Positions 16,496-26,000 of a stretch of DNA of 64,000 bases are shown here, one piece after another. Source of the DNA: Hyphomonadaceae bacterium UKL13-1 (GTDB taxonomy: Bacteria > Pseudomonadota > Alphaproteobacteria > Caulobacterales > Aquidulcibacteraceae); assembly GCA_001602435.1 (NCBI GenBank), contig CP012156.1, positions 1,694,001 to 1,758,000 on the forward strand. The letters run 5' to 3'. The notes beneath the pieces were generated by a model that was not told where the DNA came from, did no database searches, and saw only the letters and a program-made list of their open reading frames with translations. The stretch's first letter is position 1. The number at the start of each line of letters is the position of its first letter. Both the position numbers and the translations under genes were made by a program.

Positions 16496-17576
16496 GTCAG
16501 TCTCAGGGTTCCCGCGTCATAGCCAGTTGAAGATTGATCTGGGGGCTTTGGCTCGCAATTGGGCTTTCTTTGCCGAAAATGCACAAGGGGCAGAGTGTGC
16601 GGCGGTGGTGAAGGCCAATGGCTATGGCCTAGGCTTGGCCGAGGTGTCTCAAAGCCTTGCCGATGCCGGTTGCAAAACCTTCTTTGTCGCGCACGCGTTT
16701 GAAGGGGAAAAAGCGCGGCATGCTTTGGGTCCAGACCCAGTTATTTATGTTCTCAACGGGGTGATGGCAGACGAAGTCAGCGCCTTTTTGGCTGGCGACC
16801 TGCGTCCTGTTCTCAATGATGTCGGCCAAGTCCAGTTGTGGGCGGAAGCGGGCCTTGGGCAACCTGCGGCCTTGCACATTGATACGGGCATGAACCGGTT
16901 GGGGCTGAGCGAGGAAGATATCGACCGCGTTGAAGAAACCATCTTCACCTTAAATCTTGCGCTGATCATGAGCCATTTGGCCTGTGCGTCCGATCCGCAA
17001 CATCCTAAGAATGGCATGCAGCGCGATGCCTTTGTGTCGCTAGCCGCGCGGTTACCCCCTGCCCCATTGTCGCTAGCTGCGTCTGCTGGAATCTTGTTGG
17101 AAGGCGATTATTGCTTTGATTTGGTCCGGCCCGGCATCGGCCTTTATGGCGGCGGGCCGTTCGACCAAGACCCTGTACCCTTAGAGCCTGTCGCAACCCT
17201 TGAAGCACCCATCATCCAGCTACGCAGTGTCGGCCCTGGCGACACCATTGGCTATGGCGCGACCTGGCAAGCCGATCGTCGTCGCACAATCGCGACAATT
17301 GCCTTAGGCTATGCAGACGGCTTTCTACGCTCAGGTTCTAACCGAGGCTTTGCGATTTTGGGTGGGGCGGTTTGCCCAATCGTCGGGCGGGTCTCGATGG
17401 ATTTGATTACATTGGATGTCTCCAGTGCGGGCAGCGCAGCAAAAATCGGCGCGATGGCGCAATTCCTCGGTCGTGCAGCCCCTCTCGACGCCCAAGCCCA
17501 AGCCCTCGACACCATTCCTTATGAAATCCTGACCCGGCTAGGGGATCGCTTTGAGCGCTCCTATCTGGAAGGCTGA
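16488..17576 (+). CDS. alr: Alanine racemase
   Basis: Makes D-alanine for peptidoglycan with a PLP cofactor. The start at ATG 16488 has GAGAG six bases upstream and overlaps the dnaB end by 8 bp. Earlier in-frame starts lie deeper inside dnaB and are unlikely. This gives 362 residues with PLP lysine Lys42 (VVKANGYGLG), HIDTGMNRLG, RPGIGLYGG and the second catalytic tyrosine in TIGYGATW. The final GDRFERSY differs from the enterobacterial tail but is common in alphaproteobacteria. Confidence 0.95.
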   Translation: MSESVSGFPRHSQLKIDLGALARNWAFFAENAQGAECAAVVKANGYGLGLAEVSQSLADAGCKTFFVAHAFEGEKARHALGPDPVIYVLNGVMADEVSAFLAGDLRPVLNDVGQVQLWAEAGLGQPAALHIDTGMNRLGLSEEDIDRVEETIFTLNLALIMSHLACASDPQHPKNGMQRDAFVSLAARLPPAPLSLAASAGILLEGDYCFDLVRPGIGLYGGGPFDQDPVPLEPVATLEAPIIQLRSVGPGDTIGYGATWQADRRRTIATIALGYADGFLRSGSNRGFAILGGAVCPIVGRVSMDLITLDVSSAGSAAKIGAMAQFLGRAAPLDAQAQALDTIPYEILTRLGDRFERSYLEG

Positions 17577-17582
17577 TTAGGC

Positions 17583-19010
17583 ATGGCAAAAGCGCAATCA
17601 GTTTTCGTCTGCCAGTCCTGCGGGGCAGTCCATGCCCGTTGGCAAGGGCGCTGCGAAGCCTGTGGCGCGTGGAACACCATCGTCGAGGAAGCACGCGAAA
17701 GCCCGCAAGCTCTCAGCCCCTCGGCCCGCGCGCGCGGCAAAGGCCCGGGTCTCGCGTTTCAGGCCTTGGACGGTGTTGCCCAAGCCCCGCCCCGCCTTGC
17801 CACAGGTATAGACGAATTTGACCGCGTTTGTGGTGGCGGGTTGGTAGAGGCGTCGGCCATTCTGGTCGGCGGCGACCCTGGCATCGGGAAATCAACCTTG
17901 CTGCTCCAAGCTGTGGCCGGCGCAGCCACACGCGGCATCAAGTCGGTTTATGTCTCGGGCGAAGAAGCCATCGCGCAAATCCAAGACCGAGCGCGTCGTA
18001 TGGGGATTGAGAAGGCACCGGTGCAATTAGCGGCCGAGACCCGCCTTGAAACCATCCTTGAGGCTCTCAAGCACGAAAAGCCGCAACTCGCCATCATCGA
18101 CTCGATCCAAACGGTGTGGACGGAGACGCTCACCGCGGCACCGGGCACTGTCGCGCAAGTGCGCGCCTGCGCCCATGAATTGGTGCGCTATGCGAAGAAA
18201 GCGGGCACCGCCATTATCCTCGTTGGCCATGTCACGAAGGATGGCCAAATCGCAGGCCCCCGCGTGGTTGAACATTTGGTCGATGCCGTCTTGCAATTTG
18301 AAGGCGAGCGCGGCCATCATTTCCGCATCTTGCGCGGGCTAAAGAACCGCTTTGGCCCAACGGACGAAATCGGCGTGTTTGAGATGGGGGACGCGGGTCT
18401 GCGCGAGGTGACCAATCCCAGTCAGTTGTTTCTGGATAATCGTGGCCATGCCCGCCCTGGGAGTGTGGTTTTTGCTGGCATTGAAGGGACGCGTCCGGTT
18501 CTGGTAGAAATTCAAGCGCTCGCCTCGCCTACCGCCTTTGGCGCGCCAAGACGGGCGGTGGTCGGCTGGGACACCACGCGCCTTGCCATGATCCTCGCGG
18601 TACTTGAAACCCGCTGTGGCTTGGCCTTTGGTGGCAGAGATGTCTATCTGAACGTCGCGGGCGGCCTCAAGATTAGCGAGCCCGCCGCCGACCTCGCCGT
18701 TGCCGCAGCCCTTGTCTCTGCGCTCTTTGATCAGGCCTTACCTGAGGATTGCGTTGTGTTTGGCGAGATTGCGCTGTCGGGTGATGTACGACCAGTCAGC
18801 CGGGCTGATGCCCGCCTTAAAGAAGCCGAGAAGTTAGGCTTTACTCAGGCCTTCCTTCCTCGGGCTGCTTCGTCTAACACCACCGCAAGCACTGCAAGCC
18901 AAGCCCGCCGACTCGTGGCAGGGCAATCCGGTGTGAAGCACCGCGTGATTGCCACAGCAGCCGACCTTGTGGCGACCATCACAGGACAGGAATATCCCGA
19001 GACGCCTTAG
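17583..19010 (+). CDS. radA: DNA repair protein RadA
   Basis: A 475-residue RecA-related branch-migration ATPase. It has a zinc finger with Cys10, Cys13, Cys24 and Cys27, Walker A GGDPGIGKST near residues 96-105, Walker B LAIIDSIQT, the RadA-specific KNRFG motif, and a C-terminal Lon-like domain (AFGGRDVYLNVAGG). A family glycine/serine-rich loop near residue 455 is replaced by a Ser/Thr/Ala stretch. It lies 6 bp after alr and is probably co-transcribed. Confidence 0.97.
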   Translation: MAKAQSVFVCQSCGAVHARWQGRCEACGAWNTIVEEARESPQALSPSARARGKGPGLAFQALDGVAQAPPRLATGIDEFDRVCGGGLVEASAILVGGDPGIGKSTLLLQAVAGAATRGIKSVYVSGEEAIAQIQDRARRMGIEKAPVQLAAETRLETILEALKHEKPQLAIIDSIQTVWTETLTAAPGTVAQVRACAHELVRYAKKAGTAIILVGHVTKDGQIAGPRVVEHLVDAVLQFEGERGHHFRILRGLKNRFGPTDEIGVFEMGDAGLREVTNPSQLFLDNRGHARPGSVVFAGIEGTRPVLVEIQALASPTAFGAPRRAVVGWDTTRLAMILAVLETRCGLAFGGRDVYLNVAGGLKISEPAADLAVAAALVSALFDQALPEDCVVFGEIALSGDVRPVSRADARLKEAEKLGFTQAFLPRAASSNTTASTASQARRLVAGQSGVKHRVIATAADLVATITGQEYPETP

Positions 19011-19030
19011 TCTCTTTTGGAGCAGTGTGT

Positions 19031-19696
19031 ATGAACGGATTTGATATCGTCATTCTTGGGATTGTGGCGATTTCAGCTCTTTTGGCTTTTGCTCGCGGGT
19101 TCGTCCGCGAGGCCTTGTCGATGGCGGCCATGTTCATTGCAATTCTGGCCGTATTATGGGGTTTTCCAGTGTTCCGCGAGCCGATGCGCGGGATTATCGA
19201 GACGGGTTGGCTGGCCGATGCCGCCACCGTCGGGGGAATCTTCATTCTGGTCTATATCGCCGTGCGGGTCGCAACCGGGCGTATCCATGAATGGATCCAT
19301 GATTCAGAACCTTTGGGCATTTTGGACCGGACGGCTGGTCTGTTGTTTGGTGTGGCGCGCGGTTTTGCCCTTGTCGGCGTTGCCTGCTTGGTTGTGACCT
19401 CTATTGCGCCGCCAAGCATGTTGCCGAAATCGTTTCAGGCGGCGAAATTCTACCCGATGGTGATGCTAACAGCGGATGCTTTAAAGCATTTGGCACCGCA
19501 GGCCGGACAAGCCGCAACCAATATGGCCCGAGGTGCTGCCTCGGCCGGTGAAGACCTAGCTCATTCGCGCAAAGCTGATACAGCAAATGTGCTGGATTCA
19601 TCCGTAGACGGCGAGCCCGTAAAGGCTCAAAAGGCCCCCACTTGGACGCTTCGTCCAACCAACTCAGTTACCCCTGACCCGGAGAGCGAAAAATGA
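19031..19696 (+). CDS. cvpA: CvpA family membrane protein
   Basis: A 221-residue protein with about four membrane segments in the first 130 residues (FDIVILGIVAISALLAFARG begins segment 1) and a hydrophilic C-terminal tail. CvpA proteins affect envelope stress tolerance and colicin V production in enterobacteria; the mechanism is unclear. ATG 19031 is preferred over GTG 19025. The stop overlaps purF by 4 bp (ATGA), the conserved cvpA-purF coupling. Confidence 0.9.
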   Translation: MNGFDIVILGIVAISALLAFARGFVREALSMAAMFIAILAVLWGFPVFREPMRGIIETGWLADAATVGGIFILVYIAVRVATGRIHEWIHDSEPLGILDRTAGLLFGVARGFALVGVACLVVTSIAPPSMLPKSFQAAKFYPMVMLTADALKHLAPQAGQAATNMARGAASAGEDLAHSRKADTANVLDSSVDGEPVKAQKAPTWTLRPTNSVTPDPESEK

Positions 19697-21210
19697 ACCC
19701 TCAGTGCTATGGGCAAGACGCGCAAGCCGGTGCGACCGGCGTCGGTGGTGACATTGAAGCTTGGCTGGACCCGCATGAAGATCGGCTGCGCGAAGAGTGT
19801 GGCGTCTTCGGCATCGCCCACAATGCCGAAGCAGCAGTTCTGACCGCCCTTGGCCTGCACGCGCTGCAGCACCGGGGCCAAGAAGGCTGCGGCATCGTCA
19901 CCTTTGACGGGGCGCTTTTCCATAATGAACGCCACATGGGCTTGGTAGGCGACCATTTCACCGGCAATGATTTGATGAACCGCCTGCCCGGGCAAAATGC
20001 CATTGGCCATGTGCGCTATGCGACCCAAGGCGGGACTATCCTGCGCAATATCCAGCCCTTGTTTGCCGACCTTTCGGGCGGCGGCATTGGGGTGGCGCAC
20101 AATGGTAATTTGACCAATGCCCGTAAGTTGCGCGAACAGCTGGTTGAAAACGGGGCGATTTTCCAATCTACCTCTGATACCGAAGTCATCCTGCAATTGA
20201 TCGCCCGCTCGCGCGCGCCCCGCATGATTGAGCGCTTTGTTGATGCCCTGCATCAGATCGAAGGCGCTTATGCTTTGGTTGCTTTGACCAATAAGAAGCT
20301 GATTGGCGCCCGCGATCCCTTAGGCATTCGCCCATTGGTTCTAGGTGACCTCAATGGCTCACCGGTTTTAGCGTCAGAGACCTGTGCGCTGGATATGATT
20401 GGCGCGACCTTTGTGCGCGAAATCGAAAATGGCGAAGTGGTTGTCTGTTCTGAAAATGGCGTGGAAAGCATCAAGCCATTTGGCCAGCGTGCGCCACGGC
20501 CTTGCGTGTTTGAATTCGTTTATTTCTCGCGGCCAGACTCGGTCGTGGACGGCAAGTCTGTCTATGACGTCCGCAAGCGTATGGGCATGCGCTTGGCGCA
20601 AGAAACCAAGATTGAGGCCGACGTCGTCGTCCCCGTCCCGGATTCTGGCGTGCCAGCTGCCTTGGGCTATTCAGAAGCTTCGGGCATTCCCTATGAGCTC
20701 GGGATTATCCGCAACCATTATGTCGGCCGCACCTTTATTGAGCCGACCCAACAAATCCGGACGCTTGGCGTGCGGCGCAAGCACTCGGCTAACCGAGGTG
20801 TTTTGGAAGGCAAGCGCGTGGTGTTGGTGGACGATTCCATCGTGCGCGGCACCACCTCGCGTAAGATTGTGCAAATGGTGCGCGACGCGGGCGCTAAAGA
20901 AGTGCATTTGCGCTCCGCCTCCCCCGCCATCCAATGGCCAGACTTCTATGGCATTGATATGCCTGACCGGGATCAATTGATTGCCGGACATAAGAGCGTT
21001 GCCGAGATGGCGGAAATCTTAGGCGTTGATTCCTTGGGCTTCCTGTCGGTTGACGGGCTCTATTGGGCACTCGGCGAAGCCACCCGCAACCCGCATGCGC
21101 CGCGCTATTCTGATCATTGCTTCACCGGCGATTATCCAACCCGACTGGTCGATTTCGACCGCTCGCAATCGGATAAGGACCATCAATTGTCCTTCTTGGT
21201 TGAAGCCTAA
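19693..21210 (+). CDS. purF: Amidophosphoribosyltransferase
   Basis: First committed step of purine synthesis: PRPP plus glutamine to phosphoribosylamine. The glutaminase nucleophile is Cys36 (EECGVFGI), preceded by a 35-residue propeptide that would be removed, as in Bacillus-type enzymes. The PRPP-binding motif VVLVDDSIVRGTTS is present. At 505 residues the length is normal. Cysteines consistent with the [4Fe-4S] type occur (SANRG to YSDHCF), but I did not assign them. Confidence 0.97.
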   Translation: MNPQCYGQDAQAGATGVGGDIEAWLDPHEDRLREECGVFGIAHNAEAAVLTALGLHALQHRGQEGCGIVTFDGALFHNERHMGLVGDHFTGNDLMNRLPGQNAIGHVRYATQGGTILRNIQPLFADLSGGGIGVAHNGNLTNARKLREQLVENGAIFQSTSDTEVILQLIARSRAPRMIERFVDALHQIEGAYALVALTNKKLIGARDPLGIRPLVLGDLNGSPVLASETCALDMIGATFVREIENGEVVVCSENGVESIKPFGQRAPRPCVFEFVYFSRPDSVVDGKSVYDVRKRMGMRLAQETKIEADVVVPVPDSGVPAALGYSEASGIPYELGIIRNHYVGRTFIEPTQQIRTLGVRRKHSANRGVLEGKRVVLVDDSIVRGTTSRKIVQMVRDAGAKEVHLRSASPAIQWPDFYGIDMPDRDQLIAGHKSVAEMAEILGVDSLGFLSVDGLYWALGEATRNPHAPRYSDHCFTGDYPTRLVDFDRSQSDKDHQLSFLVEA

Positions 21211-21234
21211 GACTTCCACACAGCGAGAAAATCC

Positions 21235-21984
21235 ATGACCGATACGAAAGTCGTCCTTGTAACCGGGGCAAGCCGGGGCATCGGCCGTGCGGCAGCCATT
21301 GCGTGCGCGCGCGCGGGCATGCAAGTTGTTGCCACGGGCCGCGCTCAAAAAGCGCTGGAGGATTTGGATGACGAGATCCGCAAGGCCGGTGGCCTGCCTG
21401 CGACCATCGTACCCATGGACCTCACAGACTTTGATGCGATTGATCGCTTGGGCGGGGCCTTATTCCAGCGCTATGGCCGCTTGGATGGGATGATCCATGC
21501 GGCGGCCCATTTGGGTGAGTTGACGCCCGTCGCCCACGCCACCCCCCGCATGGGCGATCAGATGATTGCGACCAATCTAACAGCGAGTTGGCGCTTGATC
21601 CGTTCGATGGAGCCTTTGTTGATCCAATCCCCTGCCGCACGCGTGATCTTCTTTACCTCCGGCGTCGCCCACCATCCTCGCGCGCATTGGGGCCTGTATG
21701 CTGCTACCAAGGCCGGTGTTGAGGCAATGGCCAAGTGCTGGGCTGATGAGATTGAGTTTAAGAAGGTCGTGGTCACCGTACTTAACCCAGGCGGTGTGGC
21801 AACCAAGATGCGCAAAAACGCCTTCCCGGGCGAAGATCAATCGACCCTGCCCCAGCCCGAACATCTGTCCAGCATGATTTTGGAACTGATGCGCGAGAGC
21901 CATACACAGACCGGAACAACGGTGCATTTCCGCGAGACCGAGCATTTCAAAGCTTGGCAAGCCGCCCATCAGCCGAACAGCTAG
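21235..21984 (+). CDS. YciK-like short-chain dehydrogenase
   Basis: A 249-residue SDR with cofactor motif TGASRGIGRA (residues 9-18) and the YAATK catalytic segment. The C-terminal part NPGGVATKMRKNAFPGEDQ closely recalls E. coli YciK, so I call it YciK-like. Substrate is unknown. It follows purF by 24 bp and may be the last gene of that transcript. It converges on the glycosyltransferase gene, the two stops being 2 bp apart. Confidence 0.85.
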   Translation: MTDTKVVLVTGASRGIGRAAAIACARAGMQVVATGRAQKALEDLDDEIRKAGGLPATIVPMDLTDFDAIDRLGGALFQRYGRLDGMIHAAAHLGELTPVAHATPRMGDQMIATNLTASWRLIRSMEPLLIQSPAARVIFFTSGVAHHPRAHWGLYAATKAGVEAMAKCWADEIEFKKVVVTVLNPGGVATKMRKNAFPGEDQSTLPQPEHLSSMILELMRESHTQTGTTVHFRETEHFKAWQAAHQPNS

Positions 21985-21986
21985 AA

Positions 21987-22850
21987 TCAGCGCGGGCTTG
22001 CTTGCCCCGTCATCCCGCGAAAGGTTCCGGCGCACGTGCCGCCATAGCGGGCACGTCGTTTCGCGTTGAAGGTCACAAGCGCCACCAGATATTTCAAGCC
22101 ATTGATCAGAAGGATCGAGGCGGGATTATAGGCCAAGCCATATTTGCGCGAGATATAAGCGCGCGACCACGCTTGACAGGCGCGCATCAAAAAGGCGGTT
22201 TTGAGATTGGGCGTGCTGGACTTGCCGCGCAAATGAGAGACCACCGCTTCGTGCACATAGAGGATCGGATAGCCCTGATCGACCACGCGGCGGCATAAGT
22301 CATCATCTTCGAAAAATAGGAATATCTTCGGGTCAAAGCCGCCCAAAGCTAGGAAGAGATCCCGGCGGATCAGCATGCAGGCCCCAGACAAGGCCGGCAC
22401 GCAAGCATCCCCGCTTGGCACAATCTTGCCGCTGACTTTGCCCTTCAAATAGGTGGAAAGAATCGAGCGCGGCTGAAAGAAGTAAGAGCCGTCCTCTTCA
22501 TAAATTCTAGGTCCAAATAGACCAGCTTCAGGATAGGTTTCAACGGCTTCCAAAAAGCGCTCAATCGCGTCGGGCTGGACCACGGCGTCTGGGTTGATGA
22601 AGAGCAGCCATTCGGTCTGAGCTGCTTCTGCGCCGCAATTATTAGCGACGCCAAATCCAAGATTCGCTTGGCAGGCCAAAACCGTCGCACCTTTTGCTCG
22701 CGCGATGGACTGGGTTTGGTCATGGCTCGCATTATCGACCACCAAAGTCGTGACGCCTTGCGCCTGCAAGGCTTCAACGCAGGCCGCGATGACAGCTGCG
22801 CTGTTGTAAGTGACAACAATCGCAGTCACGCTGGCAGGTGTTTGCCTCAT
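21987..22850 (-). CDS. Glycosyltransferase family 2
   Basis: A 287-residue GT-A enzyme: TAIVVTYNSAAVI at the N-terminus, the NPDAVVQPDA motif (DxD-like metal/sugar-nucleotide site, about residues 85-95), then GACMLIRRDLF and FFEDDDLCRRV (about 170-190). It resembles rhamnosyl- and mannosyltransferases that build O-antigen or surface glycans, but donor and acceptor are unknown. No other polysaccharide genes are nearby. It lies upstream of no obvious partner; der starts a separate unit. Confidence 0.88.
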   Translation of the reverse strand: MRQTPASVTAIVVTYNSAAVIAACVEALQAQGVTTLVVDNASHDQTQSIARAKGATVLACQANLGFGVANNCGAEAAQTEWLLFINPDAVVQPDAIERFLEAVETYPEAGLFGPRIYEEDGSYFFQPRSILSTYLKGKVSGKIVPSGDACVPALSGACMLIRRDLFLALGGFDPKIFLFFEDDDLCRRVVDQGYPILYVHEAVVSHLRGKSSTPNLKTAFLMRACQAWSRAYISRKYGLAYNPASILLINGLKYLVALVTFNAKRRARYGGTCAGTFRGMTGQASPR

Positions 22851-22940
22851 CGCACAAACTCTTTGGATGGGTGAAGGCCCATAATCATGATCCCGTTTCC
22901 GAGACCGAACTAAACCTTGATTTTGCCGAAACTTAAAGGA

Positions 22941-24596
22941 CTAGCGCGTCTTTTTATTGGCGCGCGACGCATTCTTGCCCAGCTTCTTGCCCCCGGTCGG
23001 GATGCGGGCCTTTGGGGCAAAAGTCGCACTTTTGGGCTTGGTTGGCTTTGGCTTTTCCGCCGCCTTTGGCGCACGATCAGAAGACTGAGCATGTTTAGCA
23101 GCAGCCTCGCGGTTCTTACGCGATAGATTTGGTCGCCCGCTCTCATCACCCGCATAGGGGTTTTTGGGCGCACGCACCATGAAGCGGATCGGCACGGCTG
23201 GCATATCAAAGGCTTTGCGAATGCCATTGACCAGATAGCGCACATACGTATCCGGCAATTGCGCCGCACGGCTTGCCAGCAGCACAAAGGTCGGCGGGCG
23301 GGCCTTGATTTGGGCAATATAGCGCGGCTTCACCCGTCGGCCGTCAACCGCAGGCGGCGGCTGCTTGGTGACGACTTCTTTCAGCCAGTCATTGAGGTCT
23401 CGCGTCTTTACACGGGCATTCCAGTCTTCATGCACATCCAGCACGGCGGGCATCAATTTATCGAGGCCACGACCAGACAAGGACGAGATCGGCACCAAAG
23501 GCGCACCACGCGTCTGCGGCAGGACTTTATCGGCCCGCTCTTGCAAGACGGCCAAGCGGGCTTGGGTATCTTCCACCCGGTCCCACTTTGCCAGCACATA
23601 GACAAGGCCACGGCCTTCGCGCGCGACCAGATCGGCAATCTGCAAATCTTGCTTTTCGAAAGCCTCGTCGGAATCCATCACCAGCAAGCAGATTTCGGCA
23701 AAGCGAATAGCGCGCAAGGTATCGGCGACCGATAGCGTCTCGAGTTTTTCTTGAACCTTGGCCTTCCGGCGCATCCCAGCGGTGTCGACCAAGCGCACGG
23801 GCCGTCCGTCCCACACCCAGTCCACCCCAATTGAATCGCGCGTGATGCCGGCCTCTGGCCCCGTCAAAAGGCGCTCTTCCCCGATCAAGGCATTGACCAG
23901 CGTCGACTTGCCCGCATTTGGACGACCAATGACGGCAATACGCAGCGGCAGATTATTCTCGCTGGCGGCAATATCGGTAAAGCCCAAGCCCTCTAGGTCG
24001 TCATCATCTTCAACAAATTCGCCCGTTTGTGGGGCCTCTTCCTCGGCCTCATCTTCGTCGTCAAATTCGTCTGCGACCACCGGCGCTGCTGCCCGGTCGC
24101 CCATCAATGTGAGGATGGCGGAATAGAGATCGGACATCCCTTCGCCATGCTCGCCCGAAATCGGGATGGGTTCGCCAAGCCCCAGCCCATAGGCTTCGAT
24201 CACACCGGCGTCGGCCAGTTTGCCCTCCGCCTTATTGGCCGCCAGGATCACAGGCTTGCCAGAGCGGCGCAAAATATCGGCAAAGACTTCATCGATCGGG
24301 GTGATCCCTGCCCGCGCGTCGATCAGGAACAAGCACAAATCCGACTCTTGAATGCCGGCTTCGGTCTGAAGGCGCATGCGCGCTTCAAGGCTTTCATCCG
24401 CGGCGGTTTCAAAGCCTGCCGTGTCGATCAGTGTCAGGTCGAGATCGCCCAACCGACCGCTGGCTTCGCGACGATCGCGGGTGACACCGGGTGTGTCATC
24501 GACAATAGCGAGCTTGCGCCCAGCCAAACGATTGAACAGGGTGGACTTGCCTACATTGGGTCGACCAACGACCGCGATTTTGAGAGGTGCGGCCAC
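22941..24596 (-). CDS. der: GTPase Der (EngA), 50S assembly factor
   Basis: Double GTPase needed for late 50S subunit assembly. G1 motifs are at residues 11-19 (GRPNVGKST) and 224-232 (GRPNAGKST), with DTPG and DTAG switches and NKAE/KWDR specificity motifs. A KH-like C-terminal domain follows. At 551 residues it is longer than E. coli Der (490). The extra comes from a very acidic linker between the two G domains (about 175-205) and a basic C-terminal tail rich in Lys/Arg. It follows bamB after 3 bp, as in E. coli yfgM-bamB-der. Confidence 0.96.
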   Translation of the reverse strand: MAAPLKIAVVGRPNVGKSTLFNRLAGRKLAIVDDTPGVTRDRREASGRLGDLDLTLIDTAGFETAADESLEARMRLQTEAGIQESDLCLFLIDARAGITPIDEVFADILRRSGKPVILAANKAEGKLADAGVIEAYGLGLGEPIPISGEHGEGMSDLYSAILTLMGDRAAAPVVADEFDDEDEAEEEAPQTGEFVEDDDDLEGLGFTDIAASENNLPLRIAVIGRPNAGKSTLVNALIGEERLLTGPEAGITRDSIGVDWVWDGRPVRLVDTAGMRRKAKVQEKLETLSVADTLRAIRFAEICLLVMDSDEAFEKQDLQIADLVAREGRGLVYVLAKWDRVEDTQARLAVLQERADKVLPQTRGAPLVPISSLSGRGLDKLMPAVLDVHEDWNARVKTRDLNDWLKEVVTKQPPPAVDGRRVKPRYIAQIKARPPTFVLLASRAAQLPDTYVRYLVNGIRKAFDMPAVPIRFMVRAPKNPYAGDESGRPNLSRKNREAAAKHAQSSDRAPKAAEKPKPTKPKSATFAPKARIPTGGKKLGKNASRANKKTR

Positions 24597-24599
24597 GAC

Positions 24600-26000
24600 C
24601 TATCGGACAGCCACAACAACGCCGTCATGGGTGTAGAAATACAACGTCCCATTGGCGATGGCGGGCGGCACGAAGATCGGTGCCTTTGCATCCCGGGTGA
24701 ACAGCGTCGTGCCATCTTCGGGCTTCACCACTTCGATCTTGCCCAAGGAAGACGCCAGAACCAGACGCCCACCGACCATCACCGGGCCAGTCCAGGAAAT
24801 CAGGTTCTTTTTCTTCTTCTCATTGCGATAGCTTGGCAATTGGCGGGTCCATTTGATTCCGCCTGTTTTCACATCCATCGCGACCAATTCGCCCGTGGTT
24901 GAGACAACATAGACGAAGTCGCCAGCGACCCAAGGCGTTTGGATCGAGGCAATCGCCTTTTCCCAAACGCGTGTGCCGGTCCGCAATTCGATGGCAGCAA
25001 ACGTGCCCGACTGGCTGGCAGCAAACACGATACCGCCAGCAACAACCGGACGCCCGGCAATGTCATTGATGGTGGACAGCGAATTGGAGGAGCCCGCGCG
25101 GGTCAAAGCTTCTGACCATAGTCTGCGACCATTGGCGGACAGATAGGCAATCACTTCACCTGAGGCAAAGGGGGCGACCAAGGTTTCGCCAACCAGCGCA
25201 GGGCTTGGGCTGGAGAGCATGCGGGCAGGCTCAGCAATCGCCGATTGGGTCCATTGAATACGACCGGTGGCTGCTTCAACGGCAAACAATTCGCTGTCAT
25301 TGCTGGTGACAAAAACCCGGCCACCACCCGCCAAGGGTGAGGCATGAATGGGCGAACCTGCGTCAATGCGCCAAGCCTCTTGCCCATTGTCGGCATTGAG
25401 GGCGACGAGATTACCAAAGCCAGTTGCCGCATAGACTTTGCCATCACCAAACGCGATACCGCCGCCGATGGCGGTGCTCTCGTCGCGATTGAAGAAGCGA
25501 CCGCGCGCTTTAGAAGCTGGCACTAGGGACTTCCGCCAAATCTCGCGGCCATTGGCCTGATCTACCGCATGAACGGTACTTTTGGAGTCAAAGACAAACA
25601 GCTTACCGTCGGCAACGACGGGCGTGGCGGTGATCGCGCCGCGCGCACCAGCGCCCTGACCAATCTTCTTGCGCCAAACAATCGCCAGTGGGCCAGAGCC
25701 TGAGACGTTTTGCGGTGCATTGCTCGCCACGCCGCCAGCATTTGGCCAAGACGATAAGTCTTGCGCTTCTGGCACGGTAACGACCACGCTTTCAAGCGCC
25801 GGGTCCTTGGTCAATTGTTCTTCAAGGCCTAGTACCGAAATACGCTCTTTATCTTCGGCAATTGCGTTCTTTGCCCGATCCCCGCCAAAGGGCCACAGGC
25901 TCGAGGCCCGATCTTGTAAAGAGGCACAGCCCGACACCAAAACCAAGGCGCTGGTCGTGGCAAGGCCAAGCGAGCGCAGACGGCGCGACATAAAGGTCAT
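24600..26000 (-). CDS. bamB: Outer-membrane assembly lipoprotein BamB-like (PQQ-repeat propeller)
   Basis: A 466-residue lipoprotein with lipobox LVSGC (Cys25) and beta-propeller repeats carrying the W-x-x-G type signature (for example NGREIWRKSL, NGQEAWRIDAG, GTRVWEKAIA). BamB helps BamA fold outer-membrane proteins. The yfgM-bamB-der order supports the call over other PQQ proteins. The start overlaps the upstream TPR gene by 4 bp; M4 is an alternative start. It is longer than E. coli BamB (392), mainly by an N-terminal segment after the lipobox. Confidence 0.87.
   Translation of the reverse strand: MTFMSRRLRSLGLATTSALVLVSGCASLQDRASSLWPFGGDRAKNAIAEDKERISVLGLEEQLTKDPALESVVVTVPEAQDLSSWPNAGGVASNAPQNVSGSGPLAIVWRKKIGQGAGARGAITATPVVADGKLFVFDSKSTVHAVDQANGREIWRKSLVPASKARGRFFNRDESTAIGGGIAFGDGKVYAATGFGNLVALNADNGQEAWRIDAGSPIHASPLAGGGRVFVTSNDSELFAVEAATGRIQWTQSAIAEPARMLSSPSPALVGETLVAPFASGEVIAYLSANGRRLWSEALTRAGSSNSLSTINDIAGRPVVAGGIVFAASQSGTFAAIELRTGTRVWEKAIASIQTPWVAGDFVYVVSTTGELVAMDVKTGGIKWTRQLPSYRNEKKKKNLISWTGPVMVGGRLVLASSLGKIEVVKPEDGTTLFTRDAKAPIFVPPAIANGTLYFYTHDGVVVAVR

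Noticed and set aside
22005..22030. GTCATCCCGCGAAAGG string resembling a dispersed palindrome
   Set aside because: It lies in the coding 3' end of the glycosyltransferase gene, has no matching arm, and is probably chance.
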